DNA of 37,255 nucleotides from Planctomycetota bacterium (GCA_026692735.1 JAPLOD010000610.1:1-37255); one strand, 5' to 3'; positions 16,836 through 25,064 are shown, numbered from the stretch's first letter. Notes: generated by a model not told the origin, from the sequence alone. Program-made: numbers and translations.

Positions 16836-17699
16836 TCAAGTGGACTTCTTTAACGCTCGTTGGATAATCTCTAAGAGTTTTTGAGCTGTTTGTTCGCCGT
16901 TCGTCATTCTCGCCATTGCAACGAAATCACGACGAATGCGCTCAAAGTCATTTCTGTCAGTTTTCCCAATATCATGACTCGAATCTATCTTTTTAAGAAG
17001 GCTATGGATGTCAGTCATGAGATAAAGGCATCCATCGCCAACTTTCTTTTTATCGATTAAAGCTTGTAACAACCCTGCGACTTCCTCGAGTGTTTTCCCT
17101 CGCTCCATCTCTTGCGCGTCAGCGGCTCCCAAGTTTTCTCCAGGCGCACCATGCTGCACGCCGATGACAACATTCTTCGCGTTGGGGAGGATAACTGGAC
17201 CCACTTGCATAGACTTTATTGGCTGGGTGGATATCTGCAGCCGCCTTCGAGCTGCTATGACAAAGTCCTGGTGGGCCCCGACAATTTCCTCTGCAATACA
17301 GTGAACTTCACCTACCTTCTTTTCATATTCCTTCCAGCCGGGATCTTCCGCTATGTCGCAATAGGGGGTGATTTCCTGGAGGCCGGGAACACAGTGCTCG
17401 GCTGGCGCGGTGTTCAGGCCAATCCAGAGTAAGTACTTTTTGCAGGCCGTTAGAAGGACTCTGCGCTTTGCCTCGATCTCCACGTCGAGGAACCAGTGTT
17501 CTGCATCATCCCAGGTATTAGTAAATTCATCAAGTGGACGGAGCCGCTCCTCTTGAAAGCGGAAAGCCATATTCCATTCTTTCAGAAAGTATAATGCCCC
17601 TGAGGAGGAGGGAAGGAGCGTGACAAGTCGGCGATACAGATGCTCGTCGGCCTCGCGGGCAGCGCCAATTGGGAGCGGGCTAGAATTCTGATTAGCCAT
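16836..17699 (-). CDS. Hypothetical protein, accessory region
   Basis: 287 residues, not recognised. No signal peptide or membrane helix. The N-terminal part is helical with many aromatic and charged residues (ALYFLKEWNMAFRFQEERLRPLDEF, then WDDAEHWFLDVEIEAKRRVL); a short beta stretch follows at about 165-180 (VGPVILPNAKNVVIGVQHG); the C-terminal half is again helical and charged. The ATG is preceded by AAGGAG at 17707-17712. Codons are more AT-rich than in the neighbours (frequent ATT, AAA, GAA, TTT), a sign of transfer. It follows the HhH-like gene on the same strand, with a gap of about 105 bases, so they may form a unit. Confidence 0.7.
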   Translation of the reverse strand: MANQNSSPLPIGAAREADEHLYRRLVTLLPSSSGALYFLKEWNMAFRFQEERLRPLDEFTNTWDDAEHWFLDVEIEAKRRVLLTACKKYLLWIGLNTAPAEHCVPGLQEITPYCDIAEDPGWKEYEKKVGEVHCIAEEIVGAHQDFVIAARRRLQISTQPIKSMQVGPVILPNAKNVVIGVQHGAPGENLGAADAQEMERGKTLEEVAGLLQALIDKKKVGDGCLYLMTDIHSLLKKIDSSHDIGKTDRNDFERIRRDFVAMARMTNGEQTAQKLLEIIQRALKKST

Positions 17700-17804
17700 T
17701 AGGTGTCTCCTTCTTCCTATAATCTCCGGGACAGTGACGCATCCATTCTGCTGGCCCTAGTTAGTTGTGTCAATGTCCCTGGAATTCCTCCTTCGTCACT
17801 GATC

Positions 17805-18497
17805 TTACGGCACGTAAGGTTGTTTCCCCGTGATGCGCATCCAATTCCACTCGTCAAGGACCTTAACGAGCGGTGCCGTCCAAATGCGGCGCTTTGGTTT
17901 AAGATACTGTTCGAGTGAAACATCCGAATGCCAGAACCCCCGTGCCTTGCGGGCGATTGCCTGGGTGACGTTTAGATACCGGTGGTATCCCGCCGCATTG
18001 AGTGCGAAGCCGTAGGCATCGGCGATTGGGTTGTCCCAAATCGGAAAAAGCGCCGGCCGTAACGGCGCAAGAATCTTGCTGGCGATGGTGGGCCCAACGC
18101 CAAGGCAGTCGTCCAGTTGCTTGAACATCTCGACCATCCTTGCGAGCATCTCGTGGTCTGCATGTTCATGGTCAAGGGATAGATCCGCAGGAATTGCAGC
18201 CACGTTCTCCCGGATATTTGCGAGGGCCTCGCCAACCGCCTGCATCCGTCCCTTCCCCAAAGTACGGGTCGAGTTCCACGGCTTCAGCAGCCATTCCCGC
18301 AGTCTTTCAGCAAACTGGATGGGGTTGGTACTGCCAGCGATGAAGCCAGCGATCATCTTGGCACGCTCTGGCTTAATTATTAAATCGTCGAACGCTTCTG
18401 TGTCCGCGTCGCCCCAAAAGGTCGCCGATGCGTCACGGAGATCCTCAATGATGCCGGACGTCACATCGTCTAGGGAGAAGACCAGCGGTATTGCCAT
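17805..18497 (-). CDS. Helix-hairpin-helix-like protein, function unknown
   Basis: 230 residues from the ATG at 18497 (weak GGGG ribosome site); the open frame runs further upstream but the added residues are Arg/Pro-rich with no family look. Residues 133-143, GVGPTIASKIL, followed by LRPALFPIWDNPI with D155, resemble the helix-hairpin-helix and following Asp of HhH-GPD DNA glycosylases and of related small proteins that lack the rest of the enzyme. The remainder is helical. No signal peptide. It lies in the accessory patch with lower GC, upstream of the unknown 287-residue gene. DNA binding or a defence role is possible but not shown. Confidence 0.6.
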   Translation of the reverse strand: MAIPLVFSLDDVTSGIIEDLRDASATFWGDADTEAFDDLIIKPERAKMIAGFIAGSTNPIQFAERLREWLLKPWNSTRTLGKGRMQAVGEALANIRENVAAIPADLSLDHEHADHEMLARMVEMFKQLDDCLGVGPTIASKILAPLRPALFPIWDNPIADAYGFALNAAGYHRYLNVTQAIARKARGFWHSDVSLEQYLKPKRRIWTAPLVKVLDEWNWMRITGKQPYVP

Positions 18498-18656
18498 AGA
18501 TGCCCCATAGAAACGGGGACGCGCACGAGATCGCTCGACCACTCTAGGTGTATTCGCTGGCCATCCCCAAAACCCCCAGAATTCAACGGGGATTCTACGG
18601 ACAAGCCCCCTGCTTTGCGAGGGCTTATCCGTGTTGCCAATGCACTGCGCAGGTGC

Positions 18657-18686
18657 CCCCGAAAGATGCTTCAGCATCTTTCGGGG
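18657..18686. repeat. Long perfect hairpin
   Basis: Arms CCCCGAAAGATGCT and AGCATCTTTCGGGG with only TC between them: 14 perfect base pairs. Not followed by a T-run on either strand, so a repeat or RNA structure is more likely than a terminator. Confidence 0.75.
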
Positions 18687-18702
18687 TGCCGCAGGCACAC
18701 CC

Positions 18703-18751
18703 AACCACGAACCACAATCGTCAATTCCCAATCGTCAATCGTCAATCCGGC
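18703..18751. repeat. Heptamer array, ATCGTCA type (7 units in register)
   Basis: AACCACG, AACCACA, ATCGTCA, ATTCCCA, ATCGTCA, ATCGTCA, ATCCGGC follow one another without a break in the 7-bp register. The longest array in the window. Confidence 0.8.
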
Positions 18752-18789
18752 GGGTGCCGTGCGCCCCGCCGCGCTTCCCCAAACTTGAC

Positions 18790-18810
18790 ACCTGTAACCT
18801 GTAACCTGTA
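18790..18810. repeat. Heptamer array, ACCTGTA type (3 perfect units)
   Basis: Three identical copies of ACCTGTA, then a 12-bp palindrome GTGACCGGTCAC (18815-18826) that overlaps the LamG gene's stop codon. The same unit recurs at 24706-24726. Confidence 0.85.
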
Positions 18811-18822
18811 ATCAGTGACCGG

Positions 18823-20538
18823 TCACTTGCCCTGTACGCCGGCCATCGCGTGGACCTGCCGAACTTCCGCGTCTGTCAGCGCCCGGTTGAAGATCATTGC
18901 GCCGCCCATCAGCCCGATGAAGCCTTGATTGGCCCCCGGCGGGTCGCACCCCAGGCCGACGATCCCGGCATCGCCGTGCTTCCCCGGCGTTGACGCGGCT
19001 TTGTAGCTCGCCTCCCGCTCGCCGTTGAAGTACACCGACACCGTTGTGCCGTCCCACGTCGCCCCGCACATGGTCCATTTGCCCGGCACGGCCCCATGCT
19101 TGGTGTAGAAGCCCGTCTTGCCCTCGACGCCAGGCCACGTGTTGTCGGGCCAGTTGAAGAAGACGATCACTCGTTCGCCGTAACCCATCACCGTGAAATC
19201 CGTCCGCCCCGGGCCGGTCTTAGGGCCAGGCGCCGTGCCTTTGAAAAAGAGGCCGTTGTACGTGCCCATGCTCTTATCCATTCTGAACCACACGAAGGCA
19301 GAGCCCGTCTTGCCGACGCCCTTGACCGCCTCTGTCGTGGGATAGGTCGGGTAGGTGTCGTTCAGCTTGAGCGCCTTGACGCCGCCGTCTGTGACCACAG
19401 GCACCGCGCCGACGTTCTTGGGGGCCGTAGCCGACAGCAGCTCGCGCGCCGACCCGCTCGGGTCGGCAGACGGATTGACCCAGAACACCAGCCCGGCGGC
19501 TTTCAGGCCCTCGATTGAACTCCCCGCGCCCATGGCGCCTTGCACGCGCTTCTCGACCTGTTGCTTGCGGGGCGCGGTGAGCCCTTCCAGCGCCTGCCGA
19601 TACCAGTTCAGGCCGCGTTGCTGCATCGCGACCTTCAGCGCTCCGGCTTCCTTCTCGGCCGCCGCCCACCACAGGTCGCCCACGTCGGCCCTGGCTTCGG
19701 CCTCCGCCGGCTCGGCCAGATCTTTCGCCGCAGCCTGTTGGAGTGCAGGCGAAGAACTCTTCACCAACATCCACAGCGCGCGCTCCCAGTTGCCTCGCGA
19801 TACGATGTAGTACTTCCCGGCGACGAGCGCGGCGTCGGCGTCGTTCGGGTTCTCCTTCAGCTTGTCGAAGGACGGCTTGACCTTCGCCCACTCCGCCTGT
19901 TGTGCTCGCACCTCTCTGGCACGGGACTGCAGCGCCCCGGCCAGTTCCGCGTTGTTGGCGCGGCGCGCGAGCTCCTCCAGCGGCCCCAGGAGTTTCACGG
20001 CGACATCATAGTGCGATTCGCTGGCATACTGTTCGAGCAATCCTTCGCCGGCGTCGAAAGCCTTCGCTGCGGCCTCGCCGGACACGCCGCTCCGCGCCAC
20101 GGCGGACAACGCTGCCGTCTTCAGTTCCCCCGCATCCACCGCGAAGGTCTCGGCAAGCTGCTCGCAGGCCGCCCACGCCGCGTCAATGTCACCCGCCGAG
20201 GCCGCGATATCCCGAGCTTCGCGGAGTGCCACGTAGCACGAGGGCGGATCGGCCTTGCTCTCCTGGGCGAGTTTGATCAGCCGCCTCGCCAGTGCGGTCC
20301 GTTCGGCCGCGCTCCGCTTCTGGTAGTCGTCCTTAAACACCTCCCTGATCTGCTTCTCGGCATCGGTCACCTTCGGTCCGGCCGGCACGGGCTGGCGTTC
20401 GGCAACGGCTTTGGCATCCGTCTTCGCCGGCTCCGGCTCCGCCGCCAGCACCAGCCGGCTGCAGCCGGCCACGACTGCTGCACAGACGGTGAGCAGTACC
20501 GCCCAGTATGCCTCGCGCCGCGCCGCCGGGACTGACAT
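18823..20538 (-). CDS. Lipoprotein with TPR-like region and C-terminal LamG domain
   Basis: 571 residues from the ATG at 20538, with GGAGG four bases upstream. The signal segment ends in AAVVAGCSR, a lipobox, so it is probably a lipoprotein. Residues up to about 330 form a helical region with motifs typical of a large planctomycete family (NPNDADAALVAGKYYIVSRGNWERAL, LAEPAEAEARADVGDLWWAAAEKE). From about 370 there is a LamG/concanavalin-like fold ending in FNRALTDAEVRQVH, the standard tail of such domains. LamG folds bind carbohydrate or protein; no catalytic site is visible. Likely a surface or periplasmic binding protein. Neighbouring SGNH hydrolase and propeller genes fit a cell-envelope or polysaccharide role. 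Confidence 0.8.
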   Translation of the reverse strand: MSVPAARREAYWAVLLTVCAAVVAGCSRLVLAAEPEPAKTDAKAVAERQPVPAGPKVTDAEKQIREVFKDDYQKRSAAERTALARRLIKLAQESKADPPSCYVALREARDIAASAGDIDAAWAACEQLAETFAVDAGELKTAALSAVARSGVSGEAAAKAFDAGEGLLEQYASESHYDVAVKLLGPLEELARRANNAELAGALQSRAREVRAQQAEWAKVKPSFDKLKENPNDADAALVAGKYYIVSRGNWERALWMLVKSSSPALQQAAAKDLAEPAEAEARADVGDLWWAAAEKEAGALKVAMQQRGLNWYRQALEGLTAPRKQQVEKRVQGAMGAGSSIEGLKAAGLVFWVNPSADPSGSARELLSATAPKNVGAVPVVTDGGVKALKLNDTYPTYPTTEAVKGVGKTGSAFVWFRMDKSMGTYNGLFFKGTAPGPKTGPGRTDFTVMGYGERVIVFFNWPDNTWPGVEGKTGFYTKHGAVPGKWTMCGATWDGTTVSVYFNGEREASYKAASTPGKHGDAGIVGLGCDPPGANQGFIGLMGGAMIFNRALTDAEVRQVHAMAGVQGK

Positions 20539-20852
20539 GGTGCCTCCGCCCCGCAGAAAGCTGTTGCCGCCCGCCGATATCTTATCCTCTATTGCCGCCC
20601 GCTTGTCTACTGCCACTGTGCGGCCAGGTCATGGATGAGCGCGCAGCCGTAACTGTACCGCAGGCATCCTGCCTGCTGGGAGACTGCGGTGCTCAGTTCG
20701 CCACCGATGCAGGCTGGACGCCTGCGCTACACTCGGCACCTCGCGCTCAGCGACGCGCACCTCGACCCGGCAGTGTGCCGAATCGCGACTTGCCATCAGG
20801 CGGTGCCGCATAGAGAAATACCCCGAGACACTTTTGTCCGAGGGATACGTCA
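20539..20852. other. Divergent intergenic region with an inverted REP-like pair
   Basis: About 314 bases between the LamG gene and the SGNH hydrolase. It holds two REP-like elements in opposite orientation (20655-20730). No ORF is supported. Promoters for both genes must lie here, but none is clear. Confidence 0.6.
20655..20730. repeat. Inverted pair of REP-like elements
   Basis: Copy one, 20655-20676, begins GTACCGCAGGCATCCTGCCT with arms GCAGGC/GCCTGC. Copy two, 20709-20730, reads on the minus strand GTAGCGCAGGCGTCCAGCCT, differing at four bases. The pair resembles a REPIN/BIME arrangement; single copies lie at 14031 and 14342. Confidence 0.7.
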
Positions 20853-21539
20853 ATGAACAGCAACATCCTCATCTTCGCCGCCCTGCTGCTCGTTCCTCTC
20901 GCCGCGCTGCACGCCGCCGACCCCATCGCCGCGTTCACGCCCGGCGCTCGCATCTTGTTTCAAGGCGACTCGATCACGGACGGCAATCGCGGGCGCTCCG
21001 CGGACCCGAATCACATCCTGGGGCACGGTTATGTCTTCATCATCGCCGCCAGGCACGGAGCGGCGTTCCCGGACGCAAAGCTTGACTTCATGAATCGCGG
21101 CGTCAGCGGCAACACCGTCCTCGATCTGGAGAAGCGCTGGCAGAAGGACACGCTCGATCTGAAGCCCGACGTGCTGAGCATCCTCATCGGCGTGAACGAC
21201 GACGGCAGAGGCGTCCCGCTCGACCAATACGAGCAGGTCTATGACAAGCTCATCACCGCAGCCAAGACCGCGAACCCAAAGCTCAAGCTGGTGCTGGGGG
21301 AGCCGTTCGTGAAGCCCACGGGCACGATCGGGGAGGGCATCCGCAAGCGGCAGGAGATCGTTGCCCGGCTCGCGCAGAAGCACGGCGCGGCGCTCGTGCA
21401 CTTCCAGCGCGTTTTCGACGAAGCCGCGAAGCGCGCCCCTGCCGATTATTGGGTCTGGGACAACGTGCATCCGACCTATCGCGGCCACCAACTCATGGCC
21501 GATGAATGGGAGCGCGTGGTGCGCGAGTTCTGGAAGTAG
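20853..21539 (+). CDS. Secreted SGNH/GDSL-type hydrolase
   Basis: 228 residues. Signal peptide MNSNILIFAALLLVPLAALHA, then the SGNH blocks: GDSIT with nucleophile S40, NRGVSGNTV (block II Gly), GVND with N115, and DNVHP with catalytic D203 and H206. All four consensus residues are present, so the enzyme is probably active. Such enzymes cleave acetyl or acyl esters on sugars and lipids outside the cytoplasm. The ATG has GAGGG upstream. It is divergent from the LamG lipoprotein gene and convergent with the propeller gene, ending 12 bases from it. A carbohydrate acetylesterase is the likeliest role. Confidence 0.88.
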   Translation: MNSNILIFAALLLVPLAALHAADPIAAFTPGARILFQGDSITDGNRGRSADPNHILGHGYVFIIAARHGAAFPDAKLDFMNRGVSGNTVLDLEKRWQKDTLDLKPDVLSILIGVNDDGRGVPLDQYEQVYDKLITAAKTANPKLKLVLGEPFVKPTGTIGEGIRKRQEIVARLAQKHGAALVHFQRVFDEAAKRAPADYWVWDNVHPTYRGHQLMADEWERVVREFWK

Positions 21540-21551
21540 ACATCCGCGCGG

Positions 21552-23141
21552 TTACTTCTCGCCGATGCAGTAGAGGTTCTGTTCCCCGCGGACGTACATG
21601 CGGTTGCCTTCGAAGATGGGCGTTGACAGGGTGACCTCGTAGCGCGGCCCCTCCCAATGCCCGCGTTCCCATCCCTCCCAGTTTTTGGGGTGTTTATACG
21701 CCAGGTTGTTCTTCGCGATTTGCTTGTACTCACGTCCGGGCTCAATCACCAGCGTGCAGCCGGCATTGTCCGTGAGGTAGATGTACTTGCCGGCCATCAC
21801 CAGGCCGGCGCCAATGCCGGTGCCATACGTTTTGCGGTGAAAGCCGTTCTTGAAGTCGAACGGCGGTTGCATCGTGTAGAGCCGCTCGCCTTTCTGCATA
21901 TCGGTGACGGAGAACTTGCCCCAGTTGCCGACGACGTAGAGCAGGCCATCGTTGTACAGCGGCGCGGCGGTGTAGAAATCGGCGGTCGGCTCCCACTTCT
22001 TCGCCGGGTCCGCTGGCCCTGGCAGCTCAACGGGTTTGAGTTCGGTCACCTTCAGACCGTCGGCGCCCTGCAGCTCGCACCGGTAGCCGCACGTTCTATA
22101 CGTCGCGGCGATGAAGTAGGCTTCGTTCCCGTTCGCCACCGGCGTCGTCGCGACAAAGATCTGCGTGTTGCAGAGGCTCTTACCGTCGGACACGCGGATG
22201 AACTGGTTCCCGGCGACCGCGAAATCCTGGTTGCCGACTTTGAACGGGACGACAGCGTAACCGCCGCCGCGGGAGTTCACCAGCGGCACGCACCAGACTT
22301 CCTTGCCGGTCGCGCCGTCCAGGGCCATCGGGCCCTGCCGCAACAGCTTGCCGCCGATGAGAGCGGGAGACGTTGGGTCGCCGTGTTCGCCCCACCAGTC
22401 CGCGCACGAGTAGAACTTCGCCCACTTCACGTTTCCATCCAGATCATAGCAGGCTGTGACGCCGCTCCCGGAGACGAAGTAGATGAACTTCCCGTCCGAA
22501 CAGGGCGTGCCCCCCGTATAGCCCGACCAGCTCTCGACCCACATGTCCGGCGGCAAGCGGTACTTCCTGTCGGCCTTCTTGATGATGTCGTTGATCTGGT
22601 GCTGCAGGTCGTGCTTCTGCTTCAACAGGGCCGGCGACGACCCCTGCGCAACGTAGGCATCGTTGACCTCTTTCAGCTTGGCCACGAGCGGGTCGGCCTC
22701 GCCAAACGCAGGATTGGCTTGCCTCTCCTCCGCCGGGATGACCATCTGGGGTCCATGCGAACGGATCCAGAGTATCTTCCCGTCCTTCTTATCCAGGCAG
22801 ATGAGATCGTAAGGATCGGAGCGCACATAGATTCGCTCGCCAACGATGATTGGCGTGGCCCAGCTATAGCACGGCAGCTTCGTCTCCCAGACGATGTTGG
22901 TCTTCTCGCCGGTTTCCGTTCTGCTCCAGCTCGTCGGCGGGGTAGCGCCCGGGTAATGGCCGGTGCCATCGCCCCGCCAGCCGATCGGCCGCGCAGGTGA
23001 CGGATAGAAGTCCGGTGAACCCAGCGCGGCCTTATCGTTGCCTTGTGGCGCGGGCTCGGCGGCACACGCGTTCATCCCGCACGGCAGTGGGAGGATCAGC
23101 GCGAGCACTGCTGCTCCCACAAAGTCGAATGCAGTTTTCAT
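21552..23141 (-). CDS. Exported PQQ-type beta-propeller protein (paralogue 1)
   Basis: 529 residues from the ATG at 23141 with GAGGG upstream; the frame is open to 23267, but the extra residues are Arg-rich. Signal peptide MKTAFDFVGAAVLALILPLPCGMNACA. Repeated WD/PQQ-like blades: GRIYVRSDPYDLICLDKKDGKILW-type strands (here ERIYVRSDPYDLICLDKKDG), KFIYFVSGSGVTACYDLDGNVKW, GKYIYLTDNAGCTLVIEPG. The ending RMYVRGEQNLYCIGEK is shared with the next gene. No calcium- or PQQ-coordinating residues can be identified with certainty, so a scaffold or binding role is likelier than a dehydrogenase. A 64-base gap separates it from its paralogue on the same strand. Confidence 0.8.
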   Translation of the reverse strand: MKTAFDFVGAAVLALILPLPCGMNACAAEPAPQGNDKAALGSPDFYPSPARPIGWRGDGTGHYPGATPPTSWSRTETGEKTNIVWETKLPCYSWATPIIVGERIYVRSDPYDLICLDKKDGKILWIRSHGPQMVIPAEERQANPAFGEADPLVAKLKEVNDAYVAQGSSPALLKQKHDLQHQINDIIKKADRKYRLPPDMWVESWSGYTGGTPCSDGKFIYFVSGSGVTACYDLDGNVKWAKFYSCADWWGEHGDPTSPALIGGKLLRQGPMALDGATGKEVWCVPLVNSRGGGYAVVPFKVGNQDFAVAGNQFIRVSDGKSLCNTQIFVATTPVANGNEAYFIAATYRTCGYRCELQGADGLKVTELKPVELPGPADPAKKWEPTADFYTAAPLYNDGLLYVVGNWGKFSVTDMQKGERLYTMQPPFDFKNGFHRKTYGTGIGAGLVMAGKYIYLTDNAGCTLVIEPGREYKQIAKNNLAYKHPKNWEGWERGHWEGPRYEVTLSTPIFEGNRMYVRGEQNLYCIGEK

Positions 23142-23205
23142 TGCCGGACCCTCAAGTACTGGGATGCACAACGCGCGCGAGGGCGAGCAGAAAACATGCC
23201 GCGGC

Positions 23206-24492
23206 CTACTTCTCGCCGATGCAGTACAGGTTCGGCCCGCCCCGAACGTAGATGCGGCTTCCGGCAAATGCTGGCGTGCCGCCCGAACCTTCCTCGAGGA
23301 GATTGCGCTTGATCTCCTTGTACTCGCGGCCCGGCTGCAGGACCAGCACGTTGCCGATCGTGTTGCTCAGGAACAGATACTTTCCAGCAAGCACGAGGCT
23401 GGGGTAGATTTCCGCCGGCGGAAGATTGGGGCGGCCGCTGCCCGAGGGGATGTCCAGCTCCTTGTCAACGAGCAGGTTGCCGTCCTTGGCGTCGAGAATA
23501 TAGAAGTGGCCTCCGTTGTTGACGGCGTAGATCAAGCCGTTGTCGTAAATGCCGGAGCCGTAGAACAAACCCTCGAGATCGGCGATCCAGAGTCGCTTCA
23601 GTTCGAGTTTGTCCGCGGCCTGGGTGGGCAGCGCCAGCGCAAACGTGGACGTATCTACCATGTACGCGGTCGTCTCATGCACGATCGGCGTCGTGTACTT
23701 GAGCTCCTTCGACTCAGCCACGGTCACGCCGTCCGCCACGCGCACCAGATGCCCCGAGGGCGCGAGCACCATGTCCACTCCGCCGATCTTGACCGGCAAA
23801 GGCGTGCCGTACGTCTCGATGTCCTTCTCATTCTTCCAGACCAGCTTGCCGGTCTTCGCGTCCAGCGCGGTGAGGCACGCGATGCTCACAAGCAGCTTGT
23901 CGCCGACGAGCACCGGCGAAGAGGCGCGGCCGTACTGCGGCACATACTCATGCTCCAGGTACTGGATCCACTTGCGCTGCCCCTGGAGATCGTGACACGC
24001 GACGATTCCACAGCCGTAGGACACGTAGATGAACTGACCGTCACACACGGGTGTCGGCGTGGTGTTGCCCGGCGAGCCGCGCGCCGGTTTTGGTTCGACC
24101 TTCGTAGGCAGATCGGCGAAGGTGTCGGATTGCTGCCACAGGATTTTGCCGGAGTCGGCGTCCACGCACACCAGGGCCGCCGGGGGGTGCATGTCCGTAA
24201 CTGGCGCCGCCGGGTCGGCCATCAGAAAGACCTTGCCTGCCGTTACGATGGGCGAGGAGAACTTGTTCCGGCCGATCTTCGTGCACCACAGGATGTTCTT
24301 CTTCGTCTCGCCGTCCCATTCAATCGGTGGCGTGGCGTTGGGGTAGTGTCCCGAGCCGTCGCCGCGCCAGCCGACGATCTTCACAGGAGCATCGGCGCCG
24401 GACGCCGGCGGTACGGCACAGAAACCACAAGACAGCACGAACAGTACGGAAATGGGAAGGTAACGCGCCGGAACTCTGTATCTCTCGTCCAT
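23206..24492 (-). CDS. Exported PQQ-type beta-propeller protein (paralogue 2)
   Basis: 428 residues from the ATG at 24492; a GTG at 24513 is also possible and has a weaker context. Signal segment MDERYRVPARYLPISVLFVLSCGFCAVPPASGA. It opens with VGWRGDGSGHYPNATPPIEW, closely matching the start of its neighbour (IGWRGDGTGHYPGATPPTSW), and ends RIYVRGGPNLYCIGEK. Blade motifs ALVCVDADSGKILW and GHFYILDAKDGNLLV are typical. Probably the promoter-proximal member of a two-gene transcript with 21552-23141. Function unknown; planctomycete genomes hold many such proteins. Confidence 0.8.
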   Translation of the reverse strand: MDERYRVPARYLPISVLFVLSCGFCAVPPASGADAPVKIVGWRGDGSGHYPNATPPIEWDGETKKNILWCTKIGRNKFSSPIVTAGKVFLMADPAAPVTDMHPPAALVCVDADSGKILWQQSDTFADLPTKVEPKPARGSPGNTTPTPVCDGQFIYVSYGCGIVACHDLQGQRKWIQYLEHEYVPQYGRASSPVLVGDKLLVSIACLTALDAKTGKLVWKNEKDIETYGTPLPVKIGGVDMVLAPSGHLVRVADGVTVAESKELKYTTPIVHETTAYMVDTSTFALALPTQAADKLELKRLWIADLEGLFYGSGIYDNGLIYAVNNGGHFYILDAKDGNLLVDKELDIPSGSGRPNLPPAEIYPSLVLAGKYLFLSNTIGNVLVLQPGREYKEIKRNLLEEGSGGTPAFAGSRIYVRGGPNLYCIGEK

Positions 24493-24626
24493 CGTTTGCC
24501 CCCCGTGTACCACCGATGCCCCACAACGCCTGTCCCGAGAATGACGACGCGCATTATATCAAAACAGCCGCGACAGGCGAGTTCGGTAACGCTCGAAGCT
24601 GGGAACGGGGTGCGTGGCCGTATTGT

Positions 24627-24662
24627 AAGCCTTCTCCCGCGGGGGAGCGGGGATAAAGGCTT
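24627..24662. repeat. Hairpin with nested stems
   Basis: Outer arms AAGCCTT and AAGGCTT, inner arms CTCCC and GGGAG. It lies downstream of tRNA-Asp on its transcribed (minus) strand, but no T-run follows; it looks like a dispersed repeat rather than a proven terminator. Confidence 0.5.
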
Positions 24663-24705
24663 GTGACGAAATAAGTGATACGATATCGCGCAGCGCTGTT
24701 CTGAA

Positions 24706-24726
24706 ACGTGTAACCTGTAACCTGTC
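24706..24726. repeat. Heptamer array, ACCTGTA type (3 units)
   Basis: ACGTGTA, ACCTGTA, ACCTGTC; the same unit as at 18790-18810. It lies 61 bases from the 3' end of the tRNA gene. Confidence 0.7.
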
Positions 24727-24786
24727 CCTGCGAGCGACGGTCGTAAGGAGCGAGGTTAGTACAGCAAGAGCAGCCACTTCGAGTAT

Positions 24787-24863
24787 TGGCGGGCCTGACG
24801 GGACTCGAACCCGCAACCTATGGATCGACAATCCAGCACTCTAACCAATTGAGCTACAGGCCC
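24787..24863 (-). tRNA. tRNA-Asp (GTC)
   Basis: On the minus strand the gene starts GGGCCTG and ends CAGGCCC, G and an encoded CCA (77 bases). D-arm GCTC/GAGT, loop TTGTCGA with anticodon GTC, T-loop TTCGAGT. The anticodon stem CTGGA/TCCAT has one C-T mismatch at its first pair. All other arms fold. Decodes GAC and GAU. Confidence 0.92.
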
Positions 24864-25000
24864 GCTCAAGAACGAATGGTAACCGTACCGCTCGCTTTTA
24901 CAACCTCCTTCGTTCAACTCGTGCCCGGCCTACCGGGCGGTTCCACGATCGCGGGAAGACTCTATACTCCGTCTCTTCCGTTTTACAAGCTCTGGCCGGC

Positions 25001-25014
25001 GATTGACGATTGCG
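25001..25014. repeat. Two-unit heptamer (GATTGAC type)
   Basis: GATTGACGATTGCG is the reverse complement of the CAATCGTCAATC core seen at 18716-18743. Two units only, upstream of the GH106-like gene; could be chance. Confidence 0.35.
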
Positions 25015-25064
25015 GCGGGGGTGGTATCGGTGTGTCCCGTACGACGAGACGAGGGATGCGCCAG

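Larger units (their letters stand above)
18498..18822. other. Intergenic region with hairpin and heptamer repeats
   Basis: About 325 bases between the HhH-like gene (which starts at 18497) and the stop of the LamG gene. It holds a 14-bp-stem hairpin (18657-18686), a weaker AAGCCC/GGGCTT hairpin at 18603-18626, and heptamer arrays at 18703-18751 and 18790-18810. No supported ORF. Confidence 0.7.
24493..24786. other. Intergenic region between the propeller gene and tRNA-Asp
   Basis: About 294 bases containing a hairpin (24627-24662), a heptamer array (24706-24726), and GCGAGCGACGG followed by TCGTAAGGAGCGAGG (about 24730-24755), a further imperfect inverted repeat. No gene is supported. Confidence 0.6.

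Noticed and set aside
14106-18810. Possible CRISPR arrays
   Set aside because: Units are 7 bp, directly adjacent and degenerate; no spacers and no cas genes in the window.
24786-25064. Start of the GH106-like gene at 24786
   Set aside because: That start lies within tRNA-Asp on the other strand; the ribosome site and signal peptide point to 25065.
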